A stretch of 64,000 bases of DNA from Spirometra erinaceieuropaei (taxonomy: Eukaryota; Platyhelminthes; Cestoda; Diphyllobothriidea; Diphyllobothriidae). The first letter of the stretch is position 1. Each line of letters starts with the position of its first letter. The notes beneath the pieces are model-generated. The model saw nothing but the letters and a program-made list of their open reading frames with translations, was not told the origin of the DNA and did no database searches. The stretch is taken from contig CACRXP010000378.1 of assembly GCA_902702965.1 (NCBI GenBank), positions 466,022 through 530,021 of the forward strand, in the 5' to 3' direction. A program made the translations under genes and the position numbers. This document shows positions 11,343 to 24,460 of the stretch, piece after piece.

Positions 11343-14300
11343 ACTAATACGACTAAACAGTCCGTCCATACTGTCCAAGAGGCGGCAGAATAGGGATTCA
11401 GTTTGTAAAGCAAGCAGATGCGATGCCCGGATCTCAGCTTGTTTCGGAGCTGTCTTATGCAACCATACCTTCGTTTGGTGAATGCTGTTCCCGAAGACCA
11501 TGGAATATTAAAAGAAGATTGCAGGGACTAGCTGGACGTTCTCTTCTCATCATAGTAAATTATCTCGCATGCCATTCTTCGAAAGGATGATATAATTCAT
11601 GAACAGAAACTGACTGAAAAATTACCCTGACTGGCCAGAATACGGAGCGTGCAGTGAGGATGTTTTGACATAAAATATAGTAGCCGATCATCATTATGCA
11701 GTGGTATTTCCAGTCGCTAAGCGATTTTCCAAACCAAGTATGTACGTCATGAGAGCGGCACTAGCGGAATACAGAATTTTCTGATTTTGATTTTCTCAAC
11801 AATCCGGCTCTTTTCTGGGATTTAATTGTATTTATTTTACAAACCACTGTCCCGTTGCCTTGGAGAGGGTGCTTTTAACCGGACAGTCATAACACAGCGC
11901 ATAGGTAATGAGCGCACATGAGCATATTTCACTCACTCTCGTTTCGAGCGAAACTTCTGAGAAGAAAATATGTCTCGTGTTTGTGCTGAGAACACAAAAG
12001 TAATCCACATTCTACCAGCAAATTTGTGAATTACATTAAAAGAAAATTCATTTTCCTAACTATGCCAGCTCGTTCTATCTAAATGAGAATGCTAATTTCT
12101 GTCCCAAGTGTTAATTTCAGAGGGGAACTATGAGGGGAAATTCGCTCCCCTAAGAGACAGAAGCAGTTTTCTGACGCTTTGAATTCATGCTCGAGACAAA
12201 CATCAGAAATTGGGAAGTTTCCGAGTTTAATAAGATTTTTTATGAAGTTGATTTAGCTCAGATATTGCCCGTCTACCGTCAAAACTGGCTTTATACGCTC
12301 TGATACGCTGCTCGGGGGACCGATCTCATCCGTTGATTGGCGAAAACTGGCAATATACGGAAAAATCTCTCATCATCTAATGATTAACCCAAGCTCATGC
12401 CCGAGGATTCGGATAAATTAACCTACTGACGGTGGGGAGGGGGTTAGATTGTCTTCTTTTCCGATTTATTCTTTACCTGAGTCCTAGGAAAACATCCCAT
12501 TTGCTGACTGAAGGTTATTCTGCAAACCCCCTGCGACACTTTAAAAGGAAATTGTTTAGTAACCTGGACGGGTGAGTGACGGAAGCTTTATTTTGTCCAG
12601 CCCAATGGTCCTCGACCAGCCACTAACACATTCCTCTTTACCAGTGGCCGAACTAGTAAAAGAGGTCTCGGCATTCAGAGAAAAAAAGCGTAACACGATC
12701 TGATCTCGGCCACCACCGACGGTCGATGATCCGAGTGCAGTATGTGGCGAGCGGGTTTGACCAATCACGGTGGCCGATCGGAAAGACGCGCTAGGTCGAT
12801 GAGTACAGGTGCAAACATGCCTTCCTCGCAGCCAAGGAGCAAGCCGAGTGGCGTAGCCAATCAGACGGCTCCGAAGCCTCGAATGAGTCTCGCAATTCGT
12901 CGCCAGTTGAGAAAAATAGGTATATTCCGAAGTATGGCATTTTAGATATATTTTTTAACTAGTAAGCAAGGAAAGAGGATGGAACAGGAGCAGAACACCC
13001 CGAAGTGAGTCACTTGTCTCCTTCTTCGCCGTTGTTTGCATGCATGCTTTCGGTTTCGGGGATTTATTTTGCCTAACAGCGTATATGTTTACTACTGGAT
13101 TTGTGTGTAGACAAAAAACACTGCCTGCAAATTGTCTTGACTCGACAACGTCGACATTAACTCAAAATGTAATCTGCATGCCTGCCCTAGGAAACAACTA
13201 ATAGTCAGGATCCATAGATGCTGCAGCAGTCGTTTTGACAAAAACCAACCTCACTGACAATAGGCATTTCAGACACACCCTATCAAAATAACCCAAGTGA
13301 GTTTGCAATAGTAAGAAACTCTCAGTAGTGAATAATAAATTGAATCAAACTTGAGACATCAACGTTTACTCTGAGGACAAAAGTCACAAGGATAATTGCA
13401 TACTTTCCCAGGGAAAAGAAGGGAAATATATGGATCCAAAGCATGTAAATTAAGCCGACTTTAAGCAGAAGTCTCATTACATATCTGGTGAGATTATTTG
13501 CCTCTGAGTTATTGGTCAGACAGAAGCCTAATAATGGATTGGGAAAGGGAGATATGAAAACATCTAATGTCTCGTTTTCAGATCACATGTGGCTGCAATA
13601 GTTTGGAATTGTATTGTGACCAGTAAAATGGTCCCAGGTGACGTCAGGGGCAGTTGTCGCCTCAAAACGTTCATACACGACAACGTAAATAATTTGCGCT
13701 CTTTGGAGAATTAATTTATTCCAAAAATAACCGGGAGACATGGGATACTTTCCTCCTGGCCTCTGTCAAATTTATTGGCTCATTTTGTGACGAACTTATC
13801 ATATGCGACATTGCTAACTAGACCCACAGACTCAGTCGTTTTAAATTGAATTTACATATAGATCCCTTTGTGACAAAAGAGGAACAACGTAAAGATGTAG
13901 GCATTTTTTGCTGGTTATTAGACGTTGAAAATAGACACACAACTACTGATCGAGAGTTTACACTGGGAAGATAACGCGAATCGTGATTTAGGCAAGCGTA
14001 ACTCTAAAAAACATCCTTACTATGGTAATTATATGCCGAGACAATAGTCCACTACATGCCTGCTAGAAGCACTGTCCTAACATACGTATAGTCTTAAAGC
14101 TGTTGGGCACAACGACTACATCCGTATGTTCAAAATTTAAAAATGTAAATAATTTTGAATGTCTGAACATCTGTGTTAACAGCAGGGCTATTTCTACATT
14201 GACTACTAACTAAATACACGAAGCTCCTTCTGAGAAGGTAAGAGCATCTATGCACACATAGAGGTTCCTCCGACAACAATTGAACACAATTCACAAAGAT

Positions 14301-16179
14301 AAAAGCACTTCATTTATAAGTTATCAGTTGTTTTAACAATAGAGTTCTTGGACATTTAAACTACTTTTGAGTTAGATTTAGGCGTCCTCAACCAAAATGT
14401 AACGTTTCTATTGTCTTTCTTTGCGTGACCATTGAAAAAAACATTGTGTGAGACAGCGTATACATTTTATTATCGTTGACAAAATTCATTGGTTAGCAGC
14501 ATTTGCTCTGGTGCCTAGCAATTCATGAAACGAAGAAAATTAACTGACAAATCTTCAAGATCATTCTGCAGATGTTGTGAATTGTGGTCACTTACACTTC
14601 AAAATAATTTCATGCGTGATTTTACTAAAATGCGATAAGCACGCAAAACTCCTTTTGAGTTCCGGATAAGTAATTCAACGTTGCGCAAATGAGCTCTGAT
14701 GAGGTATAAGATAAGCATGACTGACAATGCGTTTACTGCAATTAGCGTTGTTGAGAGAGTCAAAAATATGTTATTTATAAATGTGCAAGGATCTCAAACA
14801 TTTGGAGAGCTTTATTTACTGAGGACAATTTTCATAGTTTCAAATATTTTTTGGTCTACTTAGTTGAGTCAGGTCTGCCTGTATTTGTGTACTTATGAAA
14901 AAACGGAATTACTCCTGCTCGACACTTCAGTGGTTTAAATAGGTCCCTAAGGTGCAGTATTTCTCTGCACCGGATATCCAGACAGCAAACACTTGCAGAA
15001 GGTCTGAAATTCGTTTTTTGTGTAATTTGATAGACCATTTACCTTAGCTGTCCTAATACTGCAAAAATCTCTTGGGATCCGTTTTATATTAAGGGACTGT
15101 TCCCTAATACCAGCTAAAGGCAATCCTCGACCGAGTTTTGGCAACGTCGGCAGAATCGACAGTCGTAGGACGCTAACTGTGTTTTGTGGGCTAAAAATCG
15201 CCAATCTGATCAAAAAAAGTTGAAACAACGTTCAAAAAGTGTACGGCTGTTGCAGAAATAGTGTTCTACTGCGTTGCACATCGCATGCATTGTGCCACAG
15301 TCGAAGCTCTTAGCCACTCAGGGGCTTACATACAATTTGCGTATCTGTGGCATGAAATCGACTTCGGGGTTGCAATAGGTTTCAATAAATCTGGCTAAAA
15401 ATCGTATTTAGACATTTCTAAGCCGTATTTTTTAAGCCGATGGAGGAAAGCATCAGTAAACAACTAGAGAATGAGTTGGAGGCTTCCTCATCTAGAATAA
15501 ACTCAATGATCGAAGAAAACGTATTTAACTAGGGAATATTTCAAAAGCACGTTTGTTGTACTAAAAAACATAAAAATGAATAGCACATCGTTTCCCCAAT
15601 CACAGGAGCGCCTTAGATACTTGCAAAGATTTTCCGCAAAAATCGTTAAACCTCAGGCATGCAAAAGTCACTCATTTTGTCAGGTCGGTTCATGTACTTC
15701 CTTGGAATACCAGTGATTGCGACAAAATTGCTTCACTCTAAGCACGCATAGCCGAGATAAGAAGAGTTTTAAGGCGACCTAAAATTAAGGCCCCATAGCA
15801 GTTTTCGATATATGCCCTCTCTCTAAACGGATTATCTGAGATGTTTAATCTCTCTTGAATGCACAACGTAGCCTTGTTGCGATGCGGAGTAACTATAGAA
15901 TACCGGACAGACTGTGTATGCAGAAATGCAAAAAACCCAGTGATCGACTGCAAAATTGACCCAAACCCATAAAACGCCGATCTGCATCTCTGAGTAGGCT
16001 TTTGAATTGCGAATGCTAGTTGCACTCAATTTCATCAAACATACTTTAAACCAGCAGGGACTGCATATCGCCGATAAACTGAAAATCACCTTCCTAACTC
16101 TGACTCATAAAGTTGCGTTGCGTATATGGACCACGCCACATACCCCGTAAAAACATTTATACGCACAGATGCAATGTCT
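11343..16179. other. Long stretch without recognisable genes
   Basis: About 4.8 kb of mostly AT-rich sequence. One frame at 12742-12945 has low-complexity Ser/Pro/Arg content but no domain. I see no MITE, SINE or PLE landmarks, so this may be old decayed sequence or unique intergenic DNA. Confidence 0.4.
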
Positions 16180-16592
16180 TTTGAACAGACATTTCATAGT
16201 CTTGAAAAATTCCACAATGTCATATTATTCCTTCTAAGATACTGTTTATTCGAGGAATAATATTTAAAGAAGACGCAAGTTACTACAAAGTGGGGCTGTT
16301 AAAGAGTGTTTGCTGAGCGCGTTCCCCCTAAAATATTTCCGAACTTAAAAAACACCTAAATTCGATTGAAAACATCGTACTAGTTACTCGGAGATTTTTT
16401 GCCGGGTGTGATTTTTATAGGCATTCGAAGGAATCACATTCAAAAACCGGCACCCTGGAATGACAGAAATATATGCGGATTATGCCGTATGATGCTACAT
16501 AGTATTACTCCATCTAAGTAATACCTTTTAAGTAAAATCGTATTTCAAAATTCCTATGTACGTTTCGTGAGATACGTCACCTATCGTGTTTG
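16180..16592 (+). repeat. Old MITE right-half relic
   Basis: Right-arm landmarks are recognisable but strongly diverged: tttaaagaagacgcaagtta, aaaaaccggcaccctgga, ggattatgccgtatgatgc, ctaagtaatacctttta and acgtttcgtgagatacgtca then CCTATCGTG. The left half is absent or unrecognisable. Confidence 0.6.
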
Positions 16593-17305
16593 TCCTAATT
16601 AACTTACTTTCAGCCAGCTTTAAAGCAGCTAATTCTATTTTAATGTCCTAAGACTAAAGAGCATTGGCGGTGAAAGGTCTGCAACAAGTGATTCCGAGTC
16701 ATGGAAGAAAGTGTTTCAGGGCCCTTGCATAAAGGTCTGCAGTCTTGCCATACCAATTCACCATTTTTCAGTTTGTAACGTAAAATCACATCAACTTACA
16801 TGATTTAATGCACTTCTTCTATTTATCCTAAAATTAAGATATTTTTAGAGGAAAATAAAAGACAACTGCGTCTTGTTTTCGTGGCCCGTACTTTTAATTA
16901 TCCCTGTGAGTAGAGAGTTCTCATTTTTAGTCCCATAAAACTTTTCGTGAGAGTTGAAGTTATTTTTAGTTAATTGTAGCGACAAAACTGGACTTTGACA
17001 GTTAGAAATTGCTTGCCTCACACAGACAAAATTAAGGCCAGTGGGAGCCGTCTTTGACGATTCTGTTCTACTGACACCCACAGTTAAAGTAAAATCTGTA
17101 CTTTTGTGAAGAAAAAAAAGAAGAAAAAGAAGAATATGCAAGAAGGAGGGTCAAAATCCGCGGTTGTCAGTTCATGTGACCCGGGGACAGTAACTACTTG
17201 CTATTAGTACTACTGCAGGTCTGACCATGGCAGAAAAAGTGCACGCCTCAGGTTACCCGTAAGAGCCTGAATATTTCACTCAACAGGCTGCCTGAAAGCA
17301 CTGCG

Positions 17306-17493
17306 ATGTCTGTCTCGTCGGCTGAAGAGCAACCAGAAGCAGTCCGGCTGTCAGTGCAACCGGAAAACCCCTCGGACGAGAGGGTAGTCTCTGTTTGCAA
17401 CTTTCAATTTGGAGGCGAAACTGGTGGAAACAAGAGCGGCTCCGCTAGCTATGAGTCGAACGCGTATGTACATTTTCTCGATTATGGTTATGG
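17306..17493 (+). CDS. Candidate first coding exon, unknown protein
   Basis: An ATG opens a frame rich in Ser, Glu, Pro and Gly, starting MSVSSAEEQPEAVRL. The preceding sequence ends in CAG at 17286, 19 nt upstream of the ATG, which could be a splice or trans-splice acceptor. A GTAGGA donor-like site follows at 17494, just before the in-frame stop. No domain is recognised and no downstream exon could be joined. The composition is more protein-like than the random frames around it, but this remains weak. Alternative: a chance open frame. Confidence 0.25.
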
Positions 17494-17499
17494 GTAGGA

Positions 17500-18982
17500 T
17501 TCAGGTATTTGATATGTTTAAAATTGATAACTACTTCCTAAGAAAACGCAAAATGCTATGATTATTAAATGATAGATTTTAGGCCTCAATCAAGCTTGCA
17601 TACGCATCACAGTAGTAATGGGATAAGACAAGTGAATAAATATCGCACATTTTTAAACTTACGAGACAAGCATGAACTTTGCGAATCAAGTCTTTTCGGC
17701 GGTTGCAGGTTAGATTTCGCAAATGCATTTCATTGAAAACCGATTTTCACCCCTTATTTCCTGCAGTTTGACATGCTAAATTTAGCTTAAAATTTTTTAT
17801 CTTTAAGACACACTCTCTCAGCCCAGAGGTACCGTTATAATAATGTTATACAGTTATCTCTCCCGGTCTTCGCACGGTGCTGTTTCAATGTCTCCATTCA
17901 GAAAATTCCTTTTATTAAACGCATGGAGTAGTTTTATGCTCAAAAAATTGATCGGTGTCGACACTTTTCAAACCGCGACCCGCATTCTCCCTTCTTTTGC
18001 TTTTCTGGATAGAGTTGTATTCGGTTACTCTGAAATCTGCCGTAAGTTTCGCTGAATATTTATACTGAGTCATAATCCAAGTCAGCAAATATTACAATAA
18101 TTTTGCTGCGGTTGCCATATGTATCGAGTTGCATACAAAAACGGGTGTAAACCTAAAATGGGTAAGGGTGTGTGCACATACCAGAAAACGTATCCGAACG
18201 ATCAAAATGACGAACTCTTAAACCTATTCAACTTTCTTTCCATAATTGCTTTGAGAACGTTTGGCTTTTTCCTTTAAAATTAAGATTTGTTTTGCAGACA
18301 GGGTTGTTTACTAACACTTTTAAAGAGAGGGACATACACGTTCGACCGTCAAACGTAGGGCTTCAGAATAGCGAGTATTTGGACACATAACACTTACGAA
18401 GTGTCAGAATATGAAAGTCAATCCAAGGCTTTTAAAAATTTCCCTAAACAATTCTTGATTACTCATCAAGTGAGTTACTGGAATAGTCATAGTTGGTTTA
18501 TGCACCGTCGTAATCCGGTGGTACCTGGGGCCCTACACTGTCTGTCCCCGTGCGCAATCTGCATTAGCTATAGACCCTTAGCTCCACAGTAATGCGAATA
18601 TGTCCCTTTCGATGGACGATGTTCCCATGAGACCGAAATCACCAGCTACAAAATATAAAACTATTCACGTTTCAGTGGGTTTATACAGACAGTCCCGATA
18701 AGTGAGTGTGCCTTTGTGCCTTTGAAACGCATACGTGGGGAGGAGGTATAAAAATCAGAGTTCCAAGGGTGTGCTGCTCCGATAAATTAACTGCGTGAAT
18801 GAGCTCGCTTGTCCGCTTTTGCCTTCGATCTCAAACATGCGGCCGTCGCAGATGATCACCTGACGACTGTGGGGATCCACCGTGTTAAAAAATTACTGAA
18901 GTAGACGAAATCGGCCTAGGTATGGTTGGTAGAAGTGAATAAGCCAAACTTGACCATTTCAGTCCCTCCGAATTTGTAATTA
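17500..18982. other. No gene recognised
   Basis: No continuation of the 17306 frame, no repeat landmarks and no RNA gene found. Confidence 0.35.
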
Positions 18983-19680
18983 CAGTAGACGTGACAACTC
19001 TTGAAGTGCTAGCCTAAATTCTGAAATGTGTTCTTGACTAAAAAACGTTACTTAAATATGGTTGTAATACTAACCGCCGCGCAGAATAATCTTGTGATAT
19101 TTTAGTCGCGTCAGGATGAGGACTTTCAAACAAAATTCTTTTCGGCTGCCTGCAAAAACTACACTCCGCAAAAGACAACTACATAAGTAAAAATATTTCT
19201 CCTCATTGATGGTCGATGCCCTGAGAAATTCAAATATATTTGATGAAGAAAAGCATAAGAGCATTTATTATTTTACTCATTTTGGTAGAGAAGTACGTCT
19301 TCTTCAAATTTTATACTTAAAGAAAGGAAATTATACGATTTTAAAAACTTTCACTAACCTTGAATAATTTTAAAGCCAACCTGCTGTTACACCTGAGTTT
19401 GGGGTTTCTAAACTGCTAGTTGGATATTTACCGCGTACAGAAATCATATATTTCTATACGCTACTAAAAGAATAACATATGGGGTTCATAAACTTCAGCA
19501 ACGGATCTAAGCCATATTGTAAACTTCAAAAGCAAAATTATTAAAGAAGGAGACACGATATTTTATGAGAGATTACTCACGGTCCTAGAAATCTCGTAGT
19601 TAGCAATTTTTCAAACCACATTATCCCTTTCCTCTTAATAGTGTGAAGAAAAAACAAAACAAGCATTTTGCTACCTTCAG
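18983..19680 (+). mobile_element. Fold-back TA-MITE, 3'-truncated divergent copy
   Basis: Starts CAGTAGACGTGACAACTC directly after TA (18981-18982). Left arm, spacer (aaaagaataacatatggggt) and the beginning of the right arm are present. Similarity fades at about 19680. It differs from other subfamilies at many arm positions and looks older. Confidence 0.75.
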
Positions 19681-19843
19681 TCAGACCGGTGGGACTCTAC
19701 TTACACACAAACTTGAATCGTTACGATCGTTCACTTATGGCTGGAGCGCCGAGTAAAGCACAGGAGCTGAATGCCTGAGGGTCCATGATATTCAATTTTC
19801 TCCAGTCTGGCGTTGGGGTATGACTTGCTACTGATTAATGGTA

Positions 19844-21008
19844 CAGTAGGTAGGGTAACTCGCGAAATGTCAACCGAAATTCCGAAATGCGTTTTCGTTT
19901 AGAAAAGATTAAATAAGTAGGGTTGAAAAACTAATCAGTTTGCAGTATAATTCTATCTTAGCATGCGGACTTTCGAAAGAACTTCCTTCCGCTGCATGCA
20001 AAAGCCATGCTCTGCAAAAAATGACTACTTAAGTAGCATGAATTTTTGCCATTGACTTACGATACCACTAAAGGCCAATTATACTTCTTGGAAAAAATGC
20101 ATAAAAATCTTCATTCTCCAGCTCATTCGGTAGAAAATTACATCTCCTTCCAATTTTAAATTTGATGGAAAGGTTTACTTCGGTTTTAAAAAGGTTTTCA
20201 AATTCCCGAATAATTCATATTGATCCAATTGTGAAAAACTCGGCTCCTCGGTGGGATTCGACCCCAAGCAGTAAGGGGAAGGGTTTAGTGCAGCCAACAC
20301 TCTAACCACTTTAGCTACGTGGCCTCGTACTTAAGTTTTTCACAGTTGGGTCAATACGAATTATTCAAAATCTATCAAAATATCTATGAATCCCGAAGAA
20401 TTTTGAAACCGCTCAGTCGTTAAACTTGCATTCAGGGTTTCCGAACTACAAGCCATGTATTTTCCGCGTACGGAAAACCACACATTCCTCCACGGTATTA
20501 GGAGGAGACCATATGGGGTTCATAAAATTTAGCATTGGATTTGATCCATATTTTTAAATTTACAAGCCGTATTGGGAAATGTGGTGACATGACGTTTTAT
20601 GAACGGCCATTTCATGGTATTAAAAAATCTCACAATGAAAAACTTTTTAAAAACCAAAGTGTAAGCTTTCCTTGAGTAAAAAATTGAAAAAAGACGTAAT
20701 TTTTTACCGAATGATTGAAAGGATTAATATTTTGGTGCATGTCTCCCATGAGCTATAATTGGACATTTAGGGAAATCGAAACTCGGGGAGAAATTGCATG
20801 CTACATAAGTAGTCATTTGTTACATAGTATAATTTTTGTGTGCAGTCTTACAGAACATCATTCGAAAGCCGGTACCCTGGAGTAACTGGATCATTATAAA
20901 GTTATGCTGTATGATGATTTGTTTTACAACAGCACTTAATTAATCTTTTCGAAACGAGGACGCATTTCGAAATTTCGGTTGACATTTCATGAGTTAGCCC
21001 ACCTACCG
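19844..21008 (+). mobile_element. Fold-back TA-MITE, subfamily A, complete copy carrying an insertion
   Basis: Left end CAGTAGGTAGGGTAACTC, right end gagttagcccacctaccg, TA on both sides (19842-19843 and 21009-21010). At 1165 bp it is longer than its ~990 bp relatives because a ~143 bp tRNA-like element sits in the left arm/spacer boundary at 20221-20363. The spacer is in plus orientation. Confidence 0.9.
20221..20363 (-). mobile_element. tRNA-like short element with inverted ends, nested in MITE
   Basis: Edges are near-inverted repeats: tgatccaattgtgaaaaact on the left, and agtttttcacagttgggtca on the right. The minus strand reads GGCCACGTAGCTAAAGTGG TTAGAG (A-box-like) and later GGGGTCGAATCCCACCGAGG (B-box-like), resembling a tRNA core with an enlarged middle. 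A second diverged member is at 39785-39905. It is distinct from the longer SINE family because it lacks that body. Interrupting a MITE shows it was mobile, or inserted with the host. Confidence 0.7.
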
Positions 21009-21424
21009 TAGATCTTGTGCTTATTACAGTCGGCCAATTCAAGCTAATCAAAAGCCGGAAAAGGTTCACCAGCGATAAGAAAATTGCCTGTTGGGACGTA
21101 AACGCATCTTTTGTCTACATCTTCTTCACACTAAGATGCCTAGACGACGAAAATAAGTAACCTATCAGTATGTTTACGGCAGGACACCTATTTGGACGTT
21201 CGATCGATAACTAAACTGACGGCAGTCAGTTTTGTCCTAGCGTACATCTGGCGGGGTGCAAAACAGAAGACAAATGACAGAACTGGCCATGCATAATTAG
21301 GCTAAACGGTTATCTAGGGCAATGTATGCTTGCGTGTGTTCCCGGCTGCATGTGAGTGCCCGACTAGCTGAAATTGCTTCGCACTGCAAGCAGTGTTCGC
21401 GCAAAGCGTATATTTATGTGCGTT

Positions 21425-22050
21425 CGATCAGATTTCATAGTCTACCTGCCGCACCTCGGACTACTAAACATAGGAATAGCAGGCTACGAACCAGAAGTCT
21501 GGTAGTTAATCCTCCTCAGTGTCGGTGATGATGAAATCTTTAGCCAAGTTGAAACGTTAGGAAGATGAATAAAAGCTTATAACTATCCGTTTTTGACCAG
21601 ATTTCATAGTCTACCCGTCGTATCTCGAGTTTCACAAGTAGATGCTTCCGCGATTATCCCTTCCCCCTAGTAAGAGACTTCTGACCTGCAAACGCGATGT
21701 CGTTGTGCTGCCATACCTAAACTGGCGAAAAAGCCGACGGTCTTTACTCCAGAAATACACATAGCAACTTAGGAAATACTGGCCTTCCATTTATAAACTG
21801 TAAATGCCCAGTTATGTAACGATACTGCCGATAGCTCACAGAAAGTTCAGCGTCTCACTCTAAATGCCTGTTGTTCCGCGCCGAAGGAGGAGTTCGCCAG
21901 GGGATGCAAGCACACTACTGCTACTAAAAATAGAGACAGCAGGTTGCAACTCAGATGTCTGGTAGTTAATCATCCTTGATGTCGGTGATGATGAAGTCTT
22001 TAGACATGTCAAAACGTTAGAGGATCGAATAGAAGTTTATAACTACGGGG
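21425..22050 (+). repeat. Direct repeats with a Penelope-type 3'-end motif
   Basis: The block atttcatagtctacc with flanks occurs at about 21430 and 21600. The block aagtctggtagttaatcctc ... gtcggtgatgatgaa ... aacgttag ... aataaaagcttataact occurs at about 21498 and, diverged, at about 21955. TGATGA followed by a short hairpin and GAAACGTT then AATAAA resembles the 3' ends of the PLEs elsewhere in this window. No RT or endonuclease fragment is visible, so these may be solo terminal repeats. Confidence 0.45.
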
Positions 22051-23359
22051 TAAGAGACGTTGCTCTCTTTTATCACTGGTTAATTGAATATTTGATCGAA
22101 TTGGCAAGAGTTTTGTAGACTTGGTGGCCGATCACTTTTCCGTCTGATACGTCTGAAAGTATTTATAACAATCAAGCCTTTTTTAAAAAGTGCTTATAAT
22201 TTTGGTGCGTTCTTGATTTTTATCCGCCTAATCACCAGAGTGCTGCCAATCTCACTGTCATCAAGTGTGGCTTAGATGACTTGTTCACAAGACGACTTTG
22301 CTTTGTGAAAGATCAGCTTGCTGAAAATATTTGCCTATTTTTCCTGTTTGCGAAATTAGGACGGTTGCTAGGGTGAATGCGTGAAGGGGAATGAGCGATA
22401 AAGTATCATTATGAGCTCTGTAGGAGAGCGTTCCACCAGTTAGGTTTGGTATACCATTTTGCCAGTTTAATAGCAACCTGCACGTAGTCTTTGTTCTGGT
22501 CTAAAGCGGCCACCGTAGCATTCTGCCGCTATCTAAAACGATCAAACGTTGAATTTGAACGGCCTAGTCCTTTTTCGCCCCTTGATGATATCCGCTAACC
22601 ACAGTCTAGGCATTAGAAAAACTGGTTATGCCACAAAATGCGCAAAACCGCAGTTGACTTTAATGTTATATCGTTTTCTACAAAAATACTGTAGCCCGCT
22701 CTAGCTATGAGAATGCAGCAACGCAAGCGGCCCTTACTGGCTTTTTTTTACAGCGCAGACCCACTTTTTTCTGGTATAGCTGAACTGTGGCAGGGCTAAA
22801 AAAACTGAATTTGCTGAAATGCATCCGTTTTTCATCATTGGCCAGCTTCCGCTGATGTCATTACGTCAGAAAAACTTACTACACCCTCCGTAGTACTTGG
22901 TGGATCCTCCAATAGAAGATGTTTCACCAAATCATACTCTCTACCCAACGGCGATATGCCCCGTGGTTTAAAAGAAAGTCGTTTTTGTTAACGCTGTGGT
23001 GAATTTAAAACGCCTCTAATATACAATTTTGTTAGGAGGAACAGAACTTAGTCGTAGGTTTTACTGTTCTGTTTTGGCAATCACCTGTGCGTGCATTTTT
23101 GTAAGCATGATTTTGTTAGTAAAACCCTCCAGTTATCCTACTTTTGTCGCTTTAGGCGACTGAACATGTCTCTGGAACTTCACATCACGACAGAGATCCC
23201 GATAAAAAGGTAGACCACTCGTCACAGTCGACGATGTCCGACTTCATCGTGATGATGATATACGAATAGCGGATTATGCCCGAGTAAACAGACGCGCTGC
23301 ATTAATTCGCGGCGATAGGGCAGGTTTCCGCAGTTACCAGTAGGTGGCTACCAGGAAAC
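22051..23359. other. No gene recognised
   Basis: No repeat landmarks, RNA or domain seen. Confidence 0.35.
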
Positions 23360-24460
23360 ATTAAGTTAAATTCTGAGGATTGATTTCAGTTGACGATGAT
23401 TACTTAAGTTAAGCTGTAATGCTGACTATTATACGTCACGTCAGGGTTCTGGCTCTTGGATGCGCAGTTTATAGCTATCCCTAACCCCTAAGAGGTATGG
23501 CTACAAATAGGATTTGTCGAATTTTCTCCTTCGCTTTTTGATATTCGCACAAATATCAGCATATGTTACAAAAACCCTACCTAGAGCTGTAATTTTGGGC
23601 CAATTGTGTAGTAAAAATTTAATATTTGAGGAAACGATATCTTCCAGTCACTAAACCGTTCTCAGTTCCCAAATAGTTTGGAAGCCGACTTACCGTTGCA
23701 TTTTGTTTAGGATTTACAATCATCGATCTACACACTTCCTACTTATGGGAAATAATATACAGTCTTATGCCATCAATAAGATTTTACATATGGTTCATAA
23801 AACCTTGCAATAGATACGGGCCACTTTTATACCTGAGAAAGTGTGTGAATAGATGGGCAAACACGGTGCTACTTGAATGGACATTTCAGTCTTAAAGAGT
23901 CTTATAACTGAAATCCTTTAAAAACCAAAGGGTCTTCTTTCTTCGAGTGAAAATTTAAAACAGATGCAGTTTGCCACAAACGTAGTACAAACAGGAACAT
24001 TTAATGCATGCTTTCTGTAAAATACATTTAGATTTATAAGCAGCATTACCAAACGTACGGATAAGTGCTATCTGTCCAGAAATATAATAGCCTTAACATA
24101 CCTCATGATTGTAAACTCTTTAAATCAAAAGATTTCGCTCCTTCACCTAAAAATCAAAGAAGACGTGGTCTTCCGCATAAAGCTCTACAATGGCGAACGC
24201 CTGTGTACATTTTCAAAGATATGTTAGGATTTTTTGAGGTGTCAAAAATTAGTGGGAAGACAAAGTAGTAAATAAATGGTCATTTTGGTTAGTAAACTTT
24301 TGCAGACGACAGATACGCACAAAAACCAACATCTTGATGTGACTTAAATATCTTGGAAGTACGTTGTAGGACACTCAATAATATGGCCCCACCCAAGTAA
24401 TCCTTTTTAAACGAGAGCACATTTCAGATTTTTGGTTAACTTTTTATGAGATATGTCTGC
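23360..24460 (+). mobile_element. Old, strongly diverged fold-back MITE
   Basis: Recognisable in order: a left-arm trace (gattacttaagttaagctgt at about 23399), a spacer with ttacatatggttcataaaac, right-arm traces (cttaaagagtcttataactg, tttaatgcatgctttctgta) and a right terminus ccacccaagtaatccttttt ... tttttatgagatatgtctgc. Ends are too decayed to place exactly. Confidence 0.6.

Noticed and set aside
12742..12945. Ser/Pro/Arg-rich 67-codon frame
   Set aside because: A donor-like GTATAT follows AAAATAG at about 12917, but there is no domain or partner exon; too weak to list as a gene.
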